From: Ashinkailepas kermadecensis
Lineage: Eukaryota > Arthropoda > Thecostraca > Neolepadidae
Length of the DNA: 64,000 nt
Assembly (NCBI GenBank): GCA_034440615.1
Contig: JAOTOM010003185.1
Location: forward strand, 62,001 to 126,000
Direction: 5' to 3'
A program made the position numbers and the translations under genes. This document shows positions 36,551 to 48,498 of the stretch, in pieces. The notes beneath the pieces were generated by a model. It was not told the DNA's origin and searched no databases. It saw only the letters and a program-made list of their open reading frames with translations. The stretch's first letter is position 1, and the number at the start of each line of letters is the position of its first letter.

Positions 36551-37366
36551 CCCGCGCAGTCTTTCCTGTCAGATACTTACACCACGTCTTAGGGGTCCTT
36601 TTATACCTCCCCTCTAATCTCCAAACTAAACGTTGCACGAAAACGAAAGTGATGTCATCGGGAAGCGCTTGACGAGCAGGGTCCGAAACCACCCACAAAT
36701 TTTATTCCCGGAAAACGTGACGTCACTAGGGGGTCTATGGGATCACAACCGATATCATGTTTTGGAATCCGGGGAGTTTATTTCGGATGAGATTTAAAAA
36801 ACAAAGTCTTTGGAATTAGAATAGGAAGGCGAAATCGACCATGGCCCCCCAACATGTTTGCCCATCCAATTTATTTTTATTTCCCAAATTTTGAGTTTTC
36901 ATTTTCTGGATTTTTTATTTGTTCTAATGTGTAAAGCAGACCGAGAAACGTTGTTTTAATTCAAGTTGTTCTCATAAAACGTGTTTACCTTAGCCAGCTT
37001 CTTGAACGTTAGCCGTAATGGGGACATATGCAAAACTAATAAGTCATCAAAAACGATTAAAAATCAAAACCTCCTCTAGTGCGTTTTGTTGCATTCCTAA
37101 GGTTAAGCAAACGCTGAAAGCTTCATTCGAGCATATCTGTCCGTTCAAGCGTGACGACTGGCTAAACGTTCTTGGAGATTACTTCACCTGACCTCGACTA
37201 ACTCGTTGACCATAGATGATCTGACCTCAAAAATTTGCACACAACATTCCAAATTGATGTGGGAAAAGGTATGCTGGATTTCGGTGCGCCGCCGCGCATT
37301 GTTTTTTTTTCACTATCCGAGAAAGAATTAAAGGGGTGTAAAACGACCCAACCCGGAGACCATTTA
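36551..37366 (+). mobile_element. TTAA-family non-autonomous element, copy 2
   Basis: The left end is TTTA (decayed TTAA) at 36547-36550, followed by CCCGCGCAGTCTTTCCTGTC. Homology with the 6.85-7.70 kb copy runs in the same orientation and order: CGTTGCACGAAAACGAAAG, GATGTCATCGGGAAGCGCTT, GTGACGTCACTAGGGG, GGCGAAATCGACCATGGC and CAAATTGATGTGGGAAA. The right end is diverged, near TTTAA at about 37363-37368. It is non-coding. Confidence 0.6.
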
Positions 37367-38440
37367 AAAATTAGAGCATTCAAATATAAACGGCGAACAT
37401 AAACAAACTATGTATATTAACGCGATCCATTGTTACATTTCTGTCCTTGGCCCTCCAGATCCCGAGTGCATTCCATCTCTCGCCGCCCCCCCCCTTCGTC
37501 CCCTCCTTGGATACGTCTCTGCCACTAGTTGCTCTGAGCTGGATCGTATGCACAATTAGGATCTCACAGAGCAGGTACCTGATTGTTTAAAACCGGGATC
37601 TTCAGTCCATTGGAAGAAATACTTTTGGAGAGTATTTTTCCACTGCAGCACACATGCCCAGAATGGATCTTGGGACACCACCTCTCAATTACTTTGAAGG
37701 TAGTTATTTTAGATTAGACATTCTACAAACTGAAGATCATGTCTGAAATTGTCCTGATTTCAGTTCTTCCTAACCCAACCATTACATGACCTCTCTGAGG
37801 TCTATCTGAAGGCATGCTTGCTCCTCTCGTTTGTCTGAATATTTTCAATCACAGTGGCCACACTGTAAACTGGCCAGGGGTGTTTTAAGCGTGCATTTAT
37901 ACACGTAGAACTGATAATATATAGAAGAAAAGCAGAACATAGCAGATAATATAAGGCATATGGCGATGACAAATCAGCTAAATTTATAAATGACATGTCC
38001 TATCAGCTCGCAAACATTGCATTAAGATAAATTTGAGTCCGCTTCCACAACCAAAATGGACAATACCAGTTCTATTTAGCCAGTTAAACCATGGTAAACA
38101 AGAACAGCTATAATCACCTGCTGGACAAAACTTGCCACCTCAGGCGGCAAGACATGAACCCTCCAAGGTCATCAGCTTCAGCACAATTCCGCTCAGACAA
38201 CCACCCAGCCGAATGAAGTTGAACTACCAGTGTCCTGCAATCTGACACGATAAGGCTATCACGTCACATCACATCACGTCGTATCACACCAGGTCAAACA
38301 AGGTCATTGTCCAAGGCACGCACAGCGCTACTGCGGCTCTCCATGGAAGACAAAGTATTTCGGAACAGCCGAGGAGCCATTGTTAAATCAAACATTACTG
38401 CGATGAGAGATTACTGCACTTCTGAGATATAATGATACTG
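37367..38440. other. No gene recognised
   Basis: Apart from a CATCACGTC-type mini-repeat near 38258-38290 there is nothing to report. Confidence 0.5.
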
Positions 38441-38640
38441 TAGGGCGGCGAGGTCTGGGGCGGGGTCGGTGTGGGGGGTGGATGGGGAGGGGTTGGTAGG
38501 GGTGATGGTTTGGGAGGGGGAGTGGGAGGGGATCATAGGGGTGGTGGTTTGGAAGGGAGGGGAGGGGTGGTCTGGTCTTGTCTTGGGTGGGGTAAAGGGG
38601 GGGATAATAGATGGGTCGGTCTAGGGGGGGGGAGTGGTTG
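38441..38640 (+). repeat. G-rich, strand-asymmetric block
   Basis: About 200 bp are dominated by G on the plus strand, with many runs of three to nine G separated by T, A or GT, and very few C. A GT-rich stretch follows to about 38760. Such composition can support G-quadruplexes or R-loops, but this is inference. Glycine-rich open frames here are compositional. Confidence 0.8.
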
Positions 38641-40954
38641 GTATTCGTCTAGCAGGTTAGGTCTTGAGTGGTGTCTGAGTAGCAGTCGTCTGAGTTTGGA
38701 GTAGTCTTGTGTGGTCGTCTTGGAGTCTTGTGTAGTGTAGTTGGTCTTCTGTCGTCTGAATAGTGGCGTTTTTGTGTGTGTTTCGTCTCGGAGTCTTGTG
38801 CGGTGTAGTGTTATTGGGTCTTGCTCCACTGCGGTGCGCCCTTGACGTCGAAGCGACCTGGAGACAGTGTTTCCGCACGGCCGCCGGCCGGCGGCCATGT
38901 TTGCTGCGCACACGGGCGCTGGGCGGGTTCTCCCCGACCCGTGCCGATCTCGTTTCCGGTGGGCCGACTCCCCGCCGGTGCGGCCCACAGAGAGCGGTGA
39001 CCGGCGAGTCCACGGTGTAGTTTGTGCTGTCATCATGTGTCATATCATCATGTCTTCGTATAGTCATCTTGTCGGCGCCCCGTAACTCGTTATCCTAACA
39101 CAAATTTATATAGCGAGGCCAAGTCTTCCACTGCACCACTTCCATTCGTGAGTGAACCTGGCTTGGTCGTGGCGCCAGGGGGGATAGAGGAACCGCATGG
39201 TTGGAGAGACCTAGGAAGGGGGGGTCATAAGAGTAATGGACGGACATTGGAGTTGGAAATGCGTCCGTCACCGGCCCTCTTCCAGCTTCGGGGCCCTCTT
39301 AAGTGTTAAAGTCCCCGCTTTGTTTCCCTCCATGTCATCCACCTGCATGCTCCCACGGGTCACCGGACTGGCAAATTGAGGGCCTAGGTAATTATCCTGG
39401 GTCAAATTTTGGCAACGAGGGTTTCTGACAGCTAGTTGCGTACGCAGAGTTCCAACAGCTCCCACTGGTCCTTAACTACCCATAGCTACTTCATGCATGC
39501 TCCCACGTAGTCCATTCATTTCCATCTTCCATTCCGAACATTCGCTGTCTACTAAAAGTGTTGGCCCGATATTTCCCTTCCAGTGGTACGTGCGCATTCA
39601 GCGAGTCTTACTCCCTCAGACCGTTGCTTAGGGCTTTCTAGCCCAAAGTTAAATGTTAATTACCCGTGCTTAGGTCCACAACCGTGACCGGCTGACGCGA
39701 CACTGTTGGTTGGGAATGATATACTATTTACTTTACTGCCTTCAAGGCTCGATGACACTGGGCTGCGATATTCCGTTAGTTTCTGATGGTCTTATGCTGG
39801 GCTTGAGTAATAATGGCCGACATACCTACACTTTAAATGAGTCAACGCCTTGCCAGGTCTTGCATGCTCTAACTTGCGATCGGCGGGCACCCCCACAGGT
39901 GGTCCTGGGCCACAAATCGGTCGGGATGGCCCCCTGTCGTCTTTCTAACCTATCCTGCCCGGGGTCATGGTCGGGAGACCCTCAAATCCCCTGCCTGTCC
40001 TATCCTTGGGGGCTTACGGAACGCCAAACTTCATCTCCCCTGTCTGTGCCGTAATCGAGAGGCCCAGGCCTACTGGAATAGCAGAGACGGGGAAGGAGTA
40101 CCAACCTGGCCGTTTTTAGCTGTTACCTAAACTGTTCGCACAGATTCATCCCGACCCAAAATTGGGTGCCGCTGCCTGCGAGCTTACCCATGGACCCCGT
40201 CGGGTCTGACCACCCTCGGGATGCCCTTCCGCGCTCTGTGATCACCAGGCCGGAGGGGGTTTGCGGCCTATAATTACTCAAGTTCTCCAGCTGCCTTGTT
40301 AATTATCCAGTCTTTTCGGCACGCTTTCCCAGGGGTTCAACCAACGGTGTTTCGTCATTCCCGTCTTCTATCAGCTATCCTCCGTCTCTTCCGAAGAGAA
40401 GAGGGCGGAGGCTATTCGTAGCTCACGTTTGGGCCCATGGAATTTATCGCCCGTGGAAGGGCGGCGTGCAAACCTCGCTAAAATGACACCTCATAAAACC
40501 TCGTCTCCTCGTGGTATTGTCAATGACAATAAAACCTCGTCTCCTCGCTAACATGCGTAAGTCGTCCCACGTTTTTCCGTCACAGACGGTAGTCTGTGTC
40601 ATGTATCATCCATGACATTCATGTATCATCCACCAACCTTGGAACCATGCTCCAGAATACCCTTGATCGTCACACACTTCGCTCCTCCCCCTTACCCTTC
40701 CCGGGGCTAACGGCTACCCATACCCCGCGGGTCGGACCATCACGTACACAAAACCGGTGGCGGACGGGTCACATGGTTTGCATGATGGGTGGAGGGTACA
40801 TCGCCACTCCCTGGCCTGATTCACTCACATTTCTCGCTGTCTAGCAGGGGTGACCCAGTCGACCCGTACGTGAGTGAAATTCACAGTTTAACTCATCATT
40901 GTTCACATTCACTGCACTTTACACAGTCTCGACTGCTCTTCTAGGGCAGTGTGC
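38641..40954. other. No gene recognised; short direct repeats
   Basis: The 19-bp word ATAAAACCTCGTCTCCTCG occurs at about 40493 and 40530. The second copy is preceded by CA, forming AATAAAA, so it could act as a poly(A) signal or belong to an LTR-like end. No matching LTR or retroelement gene was found. A GC-rich stretch at 38.83-39.02 kb is open on both strands without a recognisable domain. A 114-codon frame at 39710-40054 is unassigned. Confidence 0.45.
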
Positions 40955-41060
40955 TTCCGACCATCTTGGGTGGTCTGCCCACGACGACTGCCTTGGGTGG
41001 TGTCCCTGACGACGCTCTTGGGTGGTCTGCCTGCGACGACTGCCTTGGGTGGTGTGTCCC
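40955..41060. repeat. Roughly 27-bp tandem repeat, 4 copies
   Basis: CTTGGGTGGT words recur every 27-28 bp and are joined by CTGCC(C/T)ACGACGACTGC or a diverged CCCTGACGACGCT spacer. Alternate units are more alike, giving a dimer of about 55 bp. Confidence 0.85.
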
Positions 41061-41178
41061 GACTTCCCCGGGGTGGCGCTTATAAATGGCGTCGCCCCTG
41101 GGAGCGGCCGGCCCCAGATATCAGGCAACGCACGCCATCTCTTTGTGCCCCGTGGCCTGGCTGGTGGCTAATGGTGCC

Positions 41179-41224
41179 GGCTGGTGACGCTGGTGACTGG
41201 TGACTGGTGACTGGTGACTGGTGA
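41179..41224. repeat. (CTGGTGA)n, about 6 copies
   Basis: A 7-bp tandem repeat, CTGGTGA, is followed by a GC-rich stretch with no recognised gene. Confidence 0.9.
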
Positions 41225-42418
41225 CCGCCGGCCGCTGATTGGTGGTTGGCGGTTTTCCGGCTGTCCAGAGCGGTAGCTGCTTCTAGGCCACTGGGTCAGG
41301 CTGATACCCTGTGGCTGGGCGGAAGTCATTGCTTGTTTTGGGGCACCGGCACGAAGTGGCTGCATGTTGACACTAAGGTGTTGGCGTTTCCAGTCGCGGC
41401 GCCTGGATGTCTCGCGGGTCGGGCCGCCGCATGGCGACCGCGTGAAACGCCGTGTTGAAAATGTAAGCCGTCATACAATACCTCAAGATACATCGAGACA
41501 CATGAAGCATTACTGAGATACACAGAGTATTGCACATCCTTCGAATGCCAGTACATGTGATGAGGTGCAACATTTCATCTAGATTCATAGATCGCATACA
41601 ATTCTCTGGCAAGGCCTCTGGTCCAGAACATCACGGAAATCGTTCATATTGTGTAATATTTTTTTTTTTTAAATAAGTGTTTGTGACACTGAGTGTGGCA
41701 TACGGACCAGCTACAGAGAACAAATGACACTCACCCTTCCTTATGCCCCCGACGAGGCCAATGACTCTTTACTTGTGCATATATGGACATTGGACATCAA
41801 ATGGTGCGTTTGACCATAAGGAATTATTTATGTCAATCCGTGCGCAATTTTGCAGAAGCAAAATACACAGTCCCAAGTAGTTTTCATGAAATTGCCCATT
41901 TGTCTTACTGACTTCGCCTTTGCGAAATTGTTTACATTTTACCTTCTAAAAATGTAGATTACTCCAGGACAATTCGCTTGACTTACCCAATTAGCCCAAG
42001 CGATTCCCAGATCTCATGCAGGGGCGGGAATCCGCCTCCACTACAGATTCAGGCCTAAACGAGCCCTTCCGTAGCAGGGTTAAAAAAAAATAGCTGAATG
42101 TCGAGAAATAGCCCCAGGCTTTCATCTGCTTCGCAATGGAGGTGTAGTGTGATAAAGGCGTCCCCGCCTATCACTAATGCTTCGGAAACCACGAGGGTTG
42201 GCGACACCTTCAGGGTAGATGGGATGTCAGTGCACGTCTCCCAGCTGGGAATGGGACTGTCACAGGTCAATACCAGCCCGAGGTCAACCAGGCTCAATAT
42301 ACCAAATCCGGCAATTTTGGGAACTGCCATCCGACTCGATATAGCTTAACCGGAAATAGTTTCAACTACGACACATGTATTCCCGATATCCGGAGAAAAA
42401 AAAATTCGCCGTGATATT
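41225..42418. other. No gene recognised
   Basis: A minus-strand frame of 91 codons (42330-42055) and an opposing 83-codon plus frame overlap, without recognisable motifs. Neither is supported. Confidence 0.45.
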
Positions 42419-42870
42419 GGTGTCGCTACCACCAACAGGACAGCAACAGTAGCACAGCTTGGTGTCGCTACTACCAAAAGGACAGCAACAGTAGCACAGC
42501 TTGGTGTCGCTAACAACAACAGGACAGCAACAGTAGTACAGCTTGGTGTCGCTATTCCAAAGGACAGCAACAGTAGCACAGCTTGGTATCGCTACTACCA
42601 AAAGGACAACAACAGTAGCACAGCTTGGTGTCGCTACTACCAAAAGTACAGCAACAGTAGCACAGCTTGATGTCGCTACTACCAAAAGAAAAGCAACAGT
42701 AGCACAGCTTGGTATCGCTACTACCAAAAGGACAACAACAGTAGCACAGCTTGGTGTCGCTACTACCAAAAGGACAGCAACGGTAGCACAGCTTGATGTC
42801 GCTACTACCAAAAGAAAAGCAACAATAGCACAGCTTGGTGTCGCTATTACCAAAAGGACAGCGACAGTGT
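42419..42870. repeat. 42-bp minisatellite, about 10.7 copies
   Basis: The unit contains ACAGCAACAGTAGCACAGCT then TGGTGTCGCTACTACCAAAAGG. Since 42 is divisible by three, frames stay open on both strands with 14-residue periodicity (Ala-Thr-Thr-Lys-Arg on plus; a Val-Ala-Val-Leu-Leu-rich hydrophobic repeat on minus, up to 163 codons). Higher-order alternation of GGACAGC, GGACAAC and GAAAAGC variants is visible. Confidence 0.97.
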
Positions 42871-43211
42871 CACAAAAGCTATTGGTCCAAAACTTTAGGC
42901 GTCAATCTTCACTTTGAAGGTCGATATCGAAGTTTGCTAAGGGATTTCAACTCTGTTCCTTTAAACGAATCGCTTCCTGCTTTTTGAAGAGTGAACCGGA
43001 AGCGGTGCTCTACATCACTTGGCCTTGGAGTTGCTTCCCAAAAGTATTGGGGGAAGGGGAGGATTGCACCACTGCACTGTGCGTCTTAAGATTCGGGGCT
43101 GATATCAGACAGAAATAGATATCCTTTAGTTGTCCTGTCCTAGATCAGGATAGGGATAGTCCAGCATTCCCCAGGCTTGGAGGAGCAATGTAGCATATGG
43201 AGTCAAATTGT
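42871..43211. other. No gene recognised
   Basis: The stretch is unique-looking sequence without repeats or convincing frames. Confidence 0.5.
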
Positions 43212-43790
43212 ACTGGAACTCCCAACTAGTGTGTGGCGCGTTCGGTGTAGTATACAGAGTGTACTTGAATTATAACTACCAGCTTATGGATGGCGTCAGG
43301 GACGGATCCAGGGGGAGGGGCGAAGGGCGCGCCCACCACCCGCGCCCACCATCCCTAGCACTCCGGAAGGCGCCCCCGATGGAGATGGGGCGCCCCTCTG
43401 GGTGGACAAAGCGACCTTCCGAGTGCACCACTCCCCCTCCACCTGCTCAACGAAATACTAGATCGAAGGCGTCCTTCCAAGTGGAAAGCCACCTATGTGC
43501 GGATGCCCAGTACAGGGGGGGGAGTGGGGGATCCCCTCTCCCCCTTCCAGCTGAACTAATATTCTAGCCGAAGGCACCCCTCCGGGTACAAAGACGCCCA
43601 CTCAAATGTCTTGCCTTTCTCAGCGAAATCTTAGATTCATCGGCGGGTGCCGTGATTAGTGCATACAGGTACTATTGCATAGGTACTACTGCTGTCAGCT
43701 TGTGGGTGGCATGCTCATCGTAGTATCCAGATGGTACTACTGCTGTCAGCTTGTGGGTGGCATGCCCAGTGTAGTATGCAGGGGTTGCCT
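43212..43790. repeat. Roughly 50-bp tandem repeat interrupted by a probable hAT-type MITE
   Basis: Units with GTACTACTGCTGTCAGCTTG and GTGGGTGGCATGC, ending GTAGTAT(C/G)CAG, are clear at about 43682-43780. A diverged unit precedes 43296. Between them, from 43297, lies CAGGGACGGATCCAGGGGG, resembling the ends of the hAT-type MITEs at 31083 and 63467. The right end, near 43640, is too diverged to define and the target duplication (GATGGCGT against GGTGCCGT) is imperfect. The insertion is likely but the boundaries are tentative. Confidence 0.55.
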
Positions 43791-45245
43791 ATGTAATAAA
43801 TGCCTCTACGTGTTGCTCCCGCCAAATTTATTGCCAGCCGGCGGCAGCGTGCGTTGCCCGCGCTCCCGGCCCGCCAACCATCGGCGGACTGTGATGAGAC
43901 GCAGTTTGCCGCCGCCCGCCGTCCATTACCACACTGGCAGCCGTACACGCCGTCGATTCAATGCGCGCGCGCGCGTGTGTCTGTCCGATCGGCCTGCGCT
44001 GTCGGCCTGATGTGCGTCAGGTTCGTCTGCGGCGCGCTCCGAGCGGGGCCGAGAGCGGCGCATCAGTCGGTGGCAGCAGCGTGGACCATTAGCAGGCCGG
44101 CGTTAGTTGGTCGGCGCCCCGGCCCCGCGGGATGTGGTGCCGGCGATACGACAACAAACACTTCCAGTGCGAGGTGGAATGCAGAGACGCAGCCAATGGA
44201 GGGAGGCGCACCTAGCACCCAAAGATATACTAGGTGAAACGAGAAATTTTGGGATTTTATCCACGCGATGCCTTGAATTTTTGACGCGCTTTGTGCGCCG
44301 GAAGCTTTCTTTGTTTATCACATGTTCTATCGTGGAGACCCCCTTAGGAAAATCTTGGCTGCGCCACAGATGTAATGTAAGCAATAACCGCATTTATTCC
44401 CGACATGCCAGAGCACACCAAAAGTATGTGCATTGTAGCTTCAGTCGGGATCAGCAGTAACTATAAGCAATATTAATACGCTGTTCTATTCATCGAACGC
44501 CTGTACCTGTCCAACATTTATGAGTGCCCGAATGGGTCGCATTCCTTACCTTACTTAATACCAGATTTCTCCTCAGTTGTTGGATGTTTCACTTCTTCAG
44601 GGTACGCAATTGTCATCGCTATGGCCGGAAATAGGGGGGGGGGGTGCGTGCATCGAGCGGCGGCCCCCGCTCCAGGTGCGGCGCACCACGATCCGTCTCC
44701 CGACCCGGCAGCGTCCAACACCGCCAGCCCGACGTGATGAACGAAGCCCGCGAAAGCGAGCGTGCGCTCGCGAGCAATCTGTCGTCGAGCCAGAAGACAT
44801 GGGCGGGCGGCGACGGCCAGCCCGCCTCCACGGACGACAGGGAGCGAGCGGCACCGGGGAGGGGCCTGGGGAATGCCGTGGGACGACTGGCGCTGGGTGC
44901 TGGGTTATAATGGACCTGCTCCATTGTTCGACGATGAAGAATAAGATCGGGTAGCTTCGGGGAGCTTAGGAAAGCAAAATAGCAAACGAATGGAACGACG
45001 GGTGGGGATTTTGCGGTATATCAGATGTTTGCGAACAGCTGCTTTCTTTCATGGAGGAATCAGCTTTTCGACTAGTCATACCAAACGTCTAAACATACTA
45101 AGCATACAAGCACGTCTAATTATACTACTACACGTCTAAAATATCCTATCCTAAAATATCGATACACCTGAAGCCTGGACATGTGTCGCCCAGGGGACCC
45201 AAAGCGCAGCCAAGCAGAATCTTTTGGAAGTAGGAATAAACGAAA
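43791..45245. other. Two GC-rich islands, no gene recognised
   Basis: GC- and CpG-rich patches at about 43810-44170 and 44635-44910 are open in several frames on both strands. No domain, transposase block or splice structure could be supported. A (GC)n run (GCGCGCGCGCGCG) lies near 43962. The patches may be remnants of GC-rich elements or a CpG island. Confidence 0.45.
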
Positions 45246-45700
45246 ACATTGACCTAGCTCAGGTCAATGAAGACCACATACAAAAATGTTCTGGGATTGA
45301 TAACTCACCTAAATGAATATTTATTGAAATGGAACTTGCCATATAAGTACAATTTGACAGTGCGTACAAAACGTGTATCTCGGATTTATGTCTCTTGTCA
45401 ATTCAGTGACCTGAGGTCACGGTCAATTTTTAACCAATTTTCCTTTTTATGATATGCATGTTCTTCCAACTGCGTTTTTTTTCTTGGTATGCATGCAAGA
45501 ACATGAGCGGAAGTTCTTTATCCAATCTGATTGGTCTCCATCAAATGACCTGAGGCCAGGTCAAGATAGAGGCCTATTTAGACACTCACGTTTTATGGCT
45601 TATTTCGAGTTTTCATGATCTAAGCAGTATTAAACCTCCATTGCACGACATAGGCTATCCAATGCAACCAAAATTATGAATCGTGAAGGTCAAGGTCATC
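45246..45700. repeat. Patch rich in TGACCT/AGGTCA words
   Basis: Eight TGACCT or AGGTCA hexamers occur between 45250 and 45700, several as inverted pairs (GTGACCTGAGGTCAC and TTGACCTAGCTCAGGTCAA) and one as a direct pair (AAGGTCAAGGTCA). This resembles the cluster in the 57.4-58.4 kb element and is probably a decayed interspersed repeat. Confidence 0.6.
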
Positions 45701-47621
45701 CTAGGCCATTGTCTGATCACATTTTTTTTAAAAGAATTGAAAATGTGTTGAAATGAAGCTCACTACATGATTACAATCAGGGGGGGCGGAACTTACGAGG
45801 CGCCGGGGCGCTGCGTCCCTCCTCCCCTGCGCGAGCAAGAGTCAAACCCCTTGGTGAGCTCACTAAAACTGCTTACTCTCCCTAGATGCCGTGCGTCTTA
45901 AAATGAATATTCGTAAAACTTAAACGCTGCATCCTGACAGATTATGTAGGTATAGCTTGAACACATTATCTTTTTCTGGTCATTTTCTCAGTATTTCTAA
46001 TGATTGAAAGGAATGATTGTCCACAACACACAACGCACAACACGCTTCGACTCATTACTCCTAAAATTCACCAAAAAATATTTTCTTGCAGTATCTTCAG
46101 CTGAAGTTACGGCCACGCCACCCATAACTTGCGCCCATAACTGGCTGATTCAGGGGGCCCATGTTGACATGCTAGCTAGGGGCAGCCTCTCCAGCTTCTC
46201 GCAAATAGCACGTAAGGGGGGGGGGGCTTGTGGGACCAAGTTATGTTCTCACTTGTGGACATTCATTGCGGAACGCTTGGTGGAAAACTTGTCGTCATGT
46301 CGTGTCAGGGTATCAGGGTGTCAGGGACCTGTGACGATCGTTCGGGAACCTGGTCCGGCAGATTTCGGCAGATTTTGCACTTTTCCAGCTTGGATCCAAA
46401 TAGATTGCAAGCTATTCATGACATCCTTATGAAATACATATCAACGTGTTTGTCATTGAATTTCAATCCCATTGATGAGTGGCATGATCCGATTCAATCG
46501 AATCCAATCCAAGCAATTACGTGCTCATGTGCAGATCAGGTCAAGTCATGGAGTGTCAATATGCGGTTTGGGTTTTCGATCCCAAGCGCATAATGTTGCC
46601 CGCTAGAGGGTTTAATTGGAAATCAGCGTCCAAAGTTACACTATGAAGTAGGTTGAACCACCTTTCGTCAACTGACATCTGACCTTTACCGACCAGAGGT
46701 CAACACAAGCACATGGGGTCAATGTGAATCAAGGCTGGTTCTAGGGTACTTGTGTGTGTGCTGATTTCGGATTAAGTGGTCGTGTTTATTCCACAGGGTC
46801 GCAAATTACTTCGAGCCCACAAATCCCGACCCCATATTGACCCTGCGTTGCTTGCTGTGCTATGCTATAGGAGGCTATGGGATGCAAAATAATGCTAGAG
46901 GATCATGCGACCCCTCCTTGGACTTAGATTGAATGTTGGACATAGTTGTGTGCATTTCATGAATGTATCATGCATAATTATACATCCATTTGTGTTCGAA
47001 CTTGAAAACAGGGCGAAATCTGCGGAAATCCGCCGGAACATGTGCAAGAACTATCGTGTCAGGTTTGTGACCTAACCGGACAAGAAGATTAATGCCAATA
47101 GTTCTGCAATGAATGTGCATAGTTCTGCGATGAATGTGCATAGTTATGTGCAGAATTTCATTGCATTGTATCCAACCATTTCTAAAACATGCTGTATGAA
47201 ATACGCGAAATTACCCTCGGCACCACACTCGCGGGGTCAAAATGCTCGGTATAAATTTGCAAGGTTCCTTAAAAACCACAATAACTAAAACGCTACAAGA
47301 GCTAAAATGAAAATTATATATCAATACACGCGCAATCAGAGGTGAAGCCAAGGGGGAGCACCGCCCGTGTCACCAAAAAATCACGCCAGATCAACGAAAT
47401 TGTGCTATTTTTACCATGCCATACGAAACATTTTCGGCGCACTTGGTGCGCGGGGTCCCCAAGCCGTTTTTTGGTGGTCGGGCCTCCCTAAAGAAATTCC
47501 TGGTTGTGACCCCAGTGCGCAACGCCCATCAGCTACAAAAAACTGCAGCGCGTTCACACAAGCCGTTTTTATGAATACTACAAAAGCCTCAGGGGGTCGC
47601 AACCCTCCTTCCCCGTCTTGC
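45701..47621. other. No gene recognised
   Basis: A 142-codon plus frame (46004-46432) is unassigned and near the chance length. CAGAGGTGAAGCCAAGGGGG at about 47336 looks like a hAT-type end, but no matching right end was found. A string ending GCGCGGGTTAA at 47630 looks like the inward end of a TTAA element whose other end is not visible. Confidence 0.4.
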
Positions 47622-47647
47622 GCGGGTTAATGCTGGCATTAACCCGC
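47622..47647. repeat. 26-nt palindrome formed by two opposed TTAA ends
   Basis: GCGGGTTAATGC and GCATTAACCCGC are exact reverse complements around TG. The right half starts the TTAA element at 47643. The left half reads as the end of another TTAACCCGCGCA-type element pointing the other way. Only eight bases separate the two TTAA sites. Confidence 0.9.
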
Positions 47648-48009
47648 CTCGCCCCGTCTCGGGGGATCATTACAATATGCACTCTGCACAAGTAAAAATT
47701 GAAATGTTGACTTTTGGGTAGGCACTAATTGTAGGGTCATGGTCAATTTCGCCGTCCTCTTCTGATTACAAAGAACTTTAATTTTTAAAATTTCCCCAAA
47801 ACGTACTCCCCAAAGCCCCCAAAATGATGTGAGTCGTGACCACATTTAGCCCTAGTGACGACATTTCTTTGGGTGGGTTTGGGCTCTTCGTACTCGTTTA
47901 GCACTTTTCGATGACACCACTTTTATTTTCGTGCAGCGCTTAGTTTGCAAATTAGATAATGTACCCCCGAGACGGGGTGTGATAATCTGACCGGAAAGAC
48001 CGGAGGGGA
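47643..48009 (-). mobile_element. TTAA-flanked MITE, copy 3, 367 bp
   Basis: TTAA flanks both ends exactly (47639-47642 and 48010-48013). The left end reads CCCGCCTCGCCCCGTCTCGG. The right end, inverted, reads TCCCCTCCGGTCTTTCCGG and then has the same CCCCGTCTCGGGGG word. Read on the minus strand it aligns with the 6.85-kb copy from GGTCAGAT through GTGTCATCG and GGCGAAATTGACCATG, but it is shorter. It is non-coding. This copy best defines the family's termini. Confidence 0.7.
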
Positions 48010-48013
48010 TTAA

Positions 48014-48498
48014 GAGACAAACATTCATTCCGCAGCCAGCAGACAGTCATCATTTTGATAATTATGACAACCGCAGGGCAGTGGGATGCCTGGAAATTGC
48101 GAAAATTCGATTTTTCCTCATTGACCCTAATGCAAGCTAGCAAGCGCGTCGCCAGTATTTAAACACTACACTTGCATTAACTTGTCCATCTGAAAGCGTG
48201 GCGACTCACTAGGTCATTTCTAGCCTGATCTATAGTATATAGTGAAATGGCTCATTCCAGCACTGCGATCATTGCTATTGTATGAAAAATATATTTATCA
48301 GAAGGCACAAACACATTGACTAACTCCCGGAAGTACAGCCTGAGGTCAATAAATGCTGAGAGTTGCCGCTCACAAAAAGCAAGGGGAAAATTTGTCTCAC
48401 AAACGAATGTTGCAAGCAGCTAAAACGTGTCCTTCTTTCAAGCGGAACACGTCGGATTTAGAAATTTCATAGTACCCCTACGAACTTGCACGACAAAA
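48014..48498. other. No gene recognised
   Basis: Nothing supported was seen between the two TTAA-family copies. Confidence 0.5.

Noticed and set aside
40493..40548. Duplicated ATAAAACCTCGTCTCCTCG considered as an LTR R region
   Set aside because: No paired LTR, primer-binding site or retroelement gene was found around it.
45778..45900. CAGGGGGGGCGGAAC string resembling a hAT-type end
   Set aside because: No second end or target duplication could be found, and the string is mainly a G-run.
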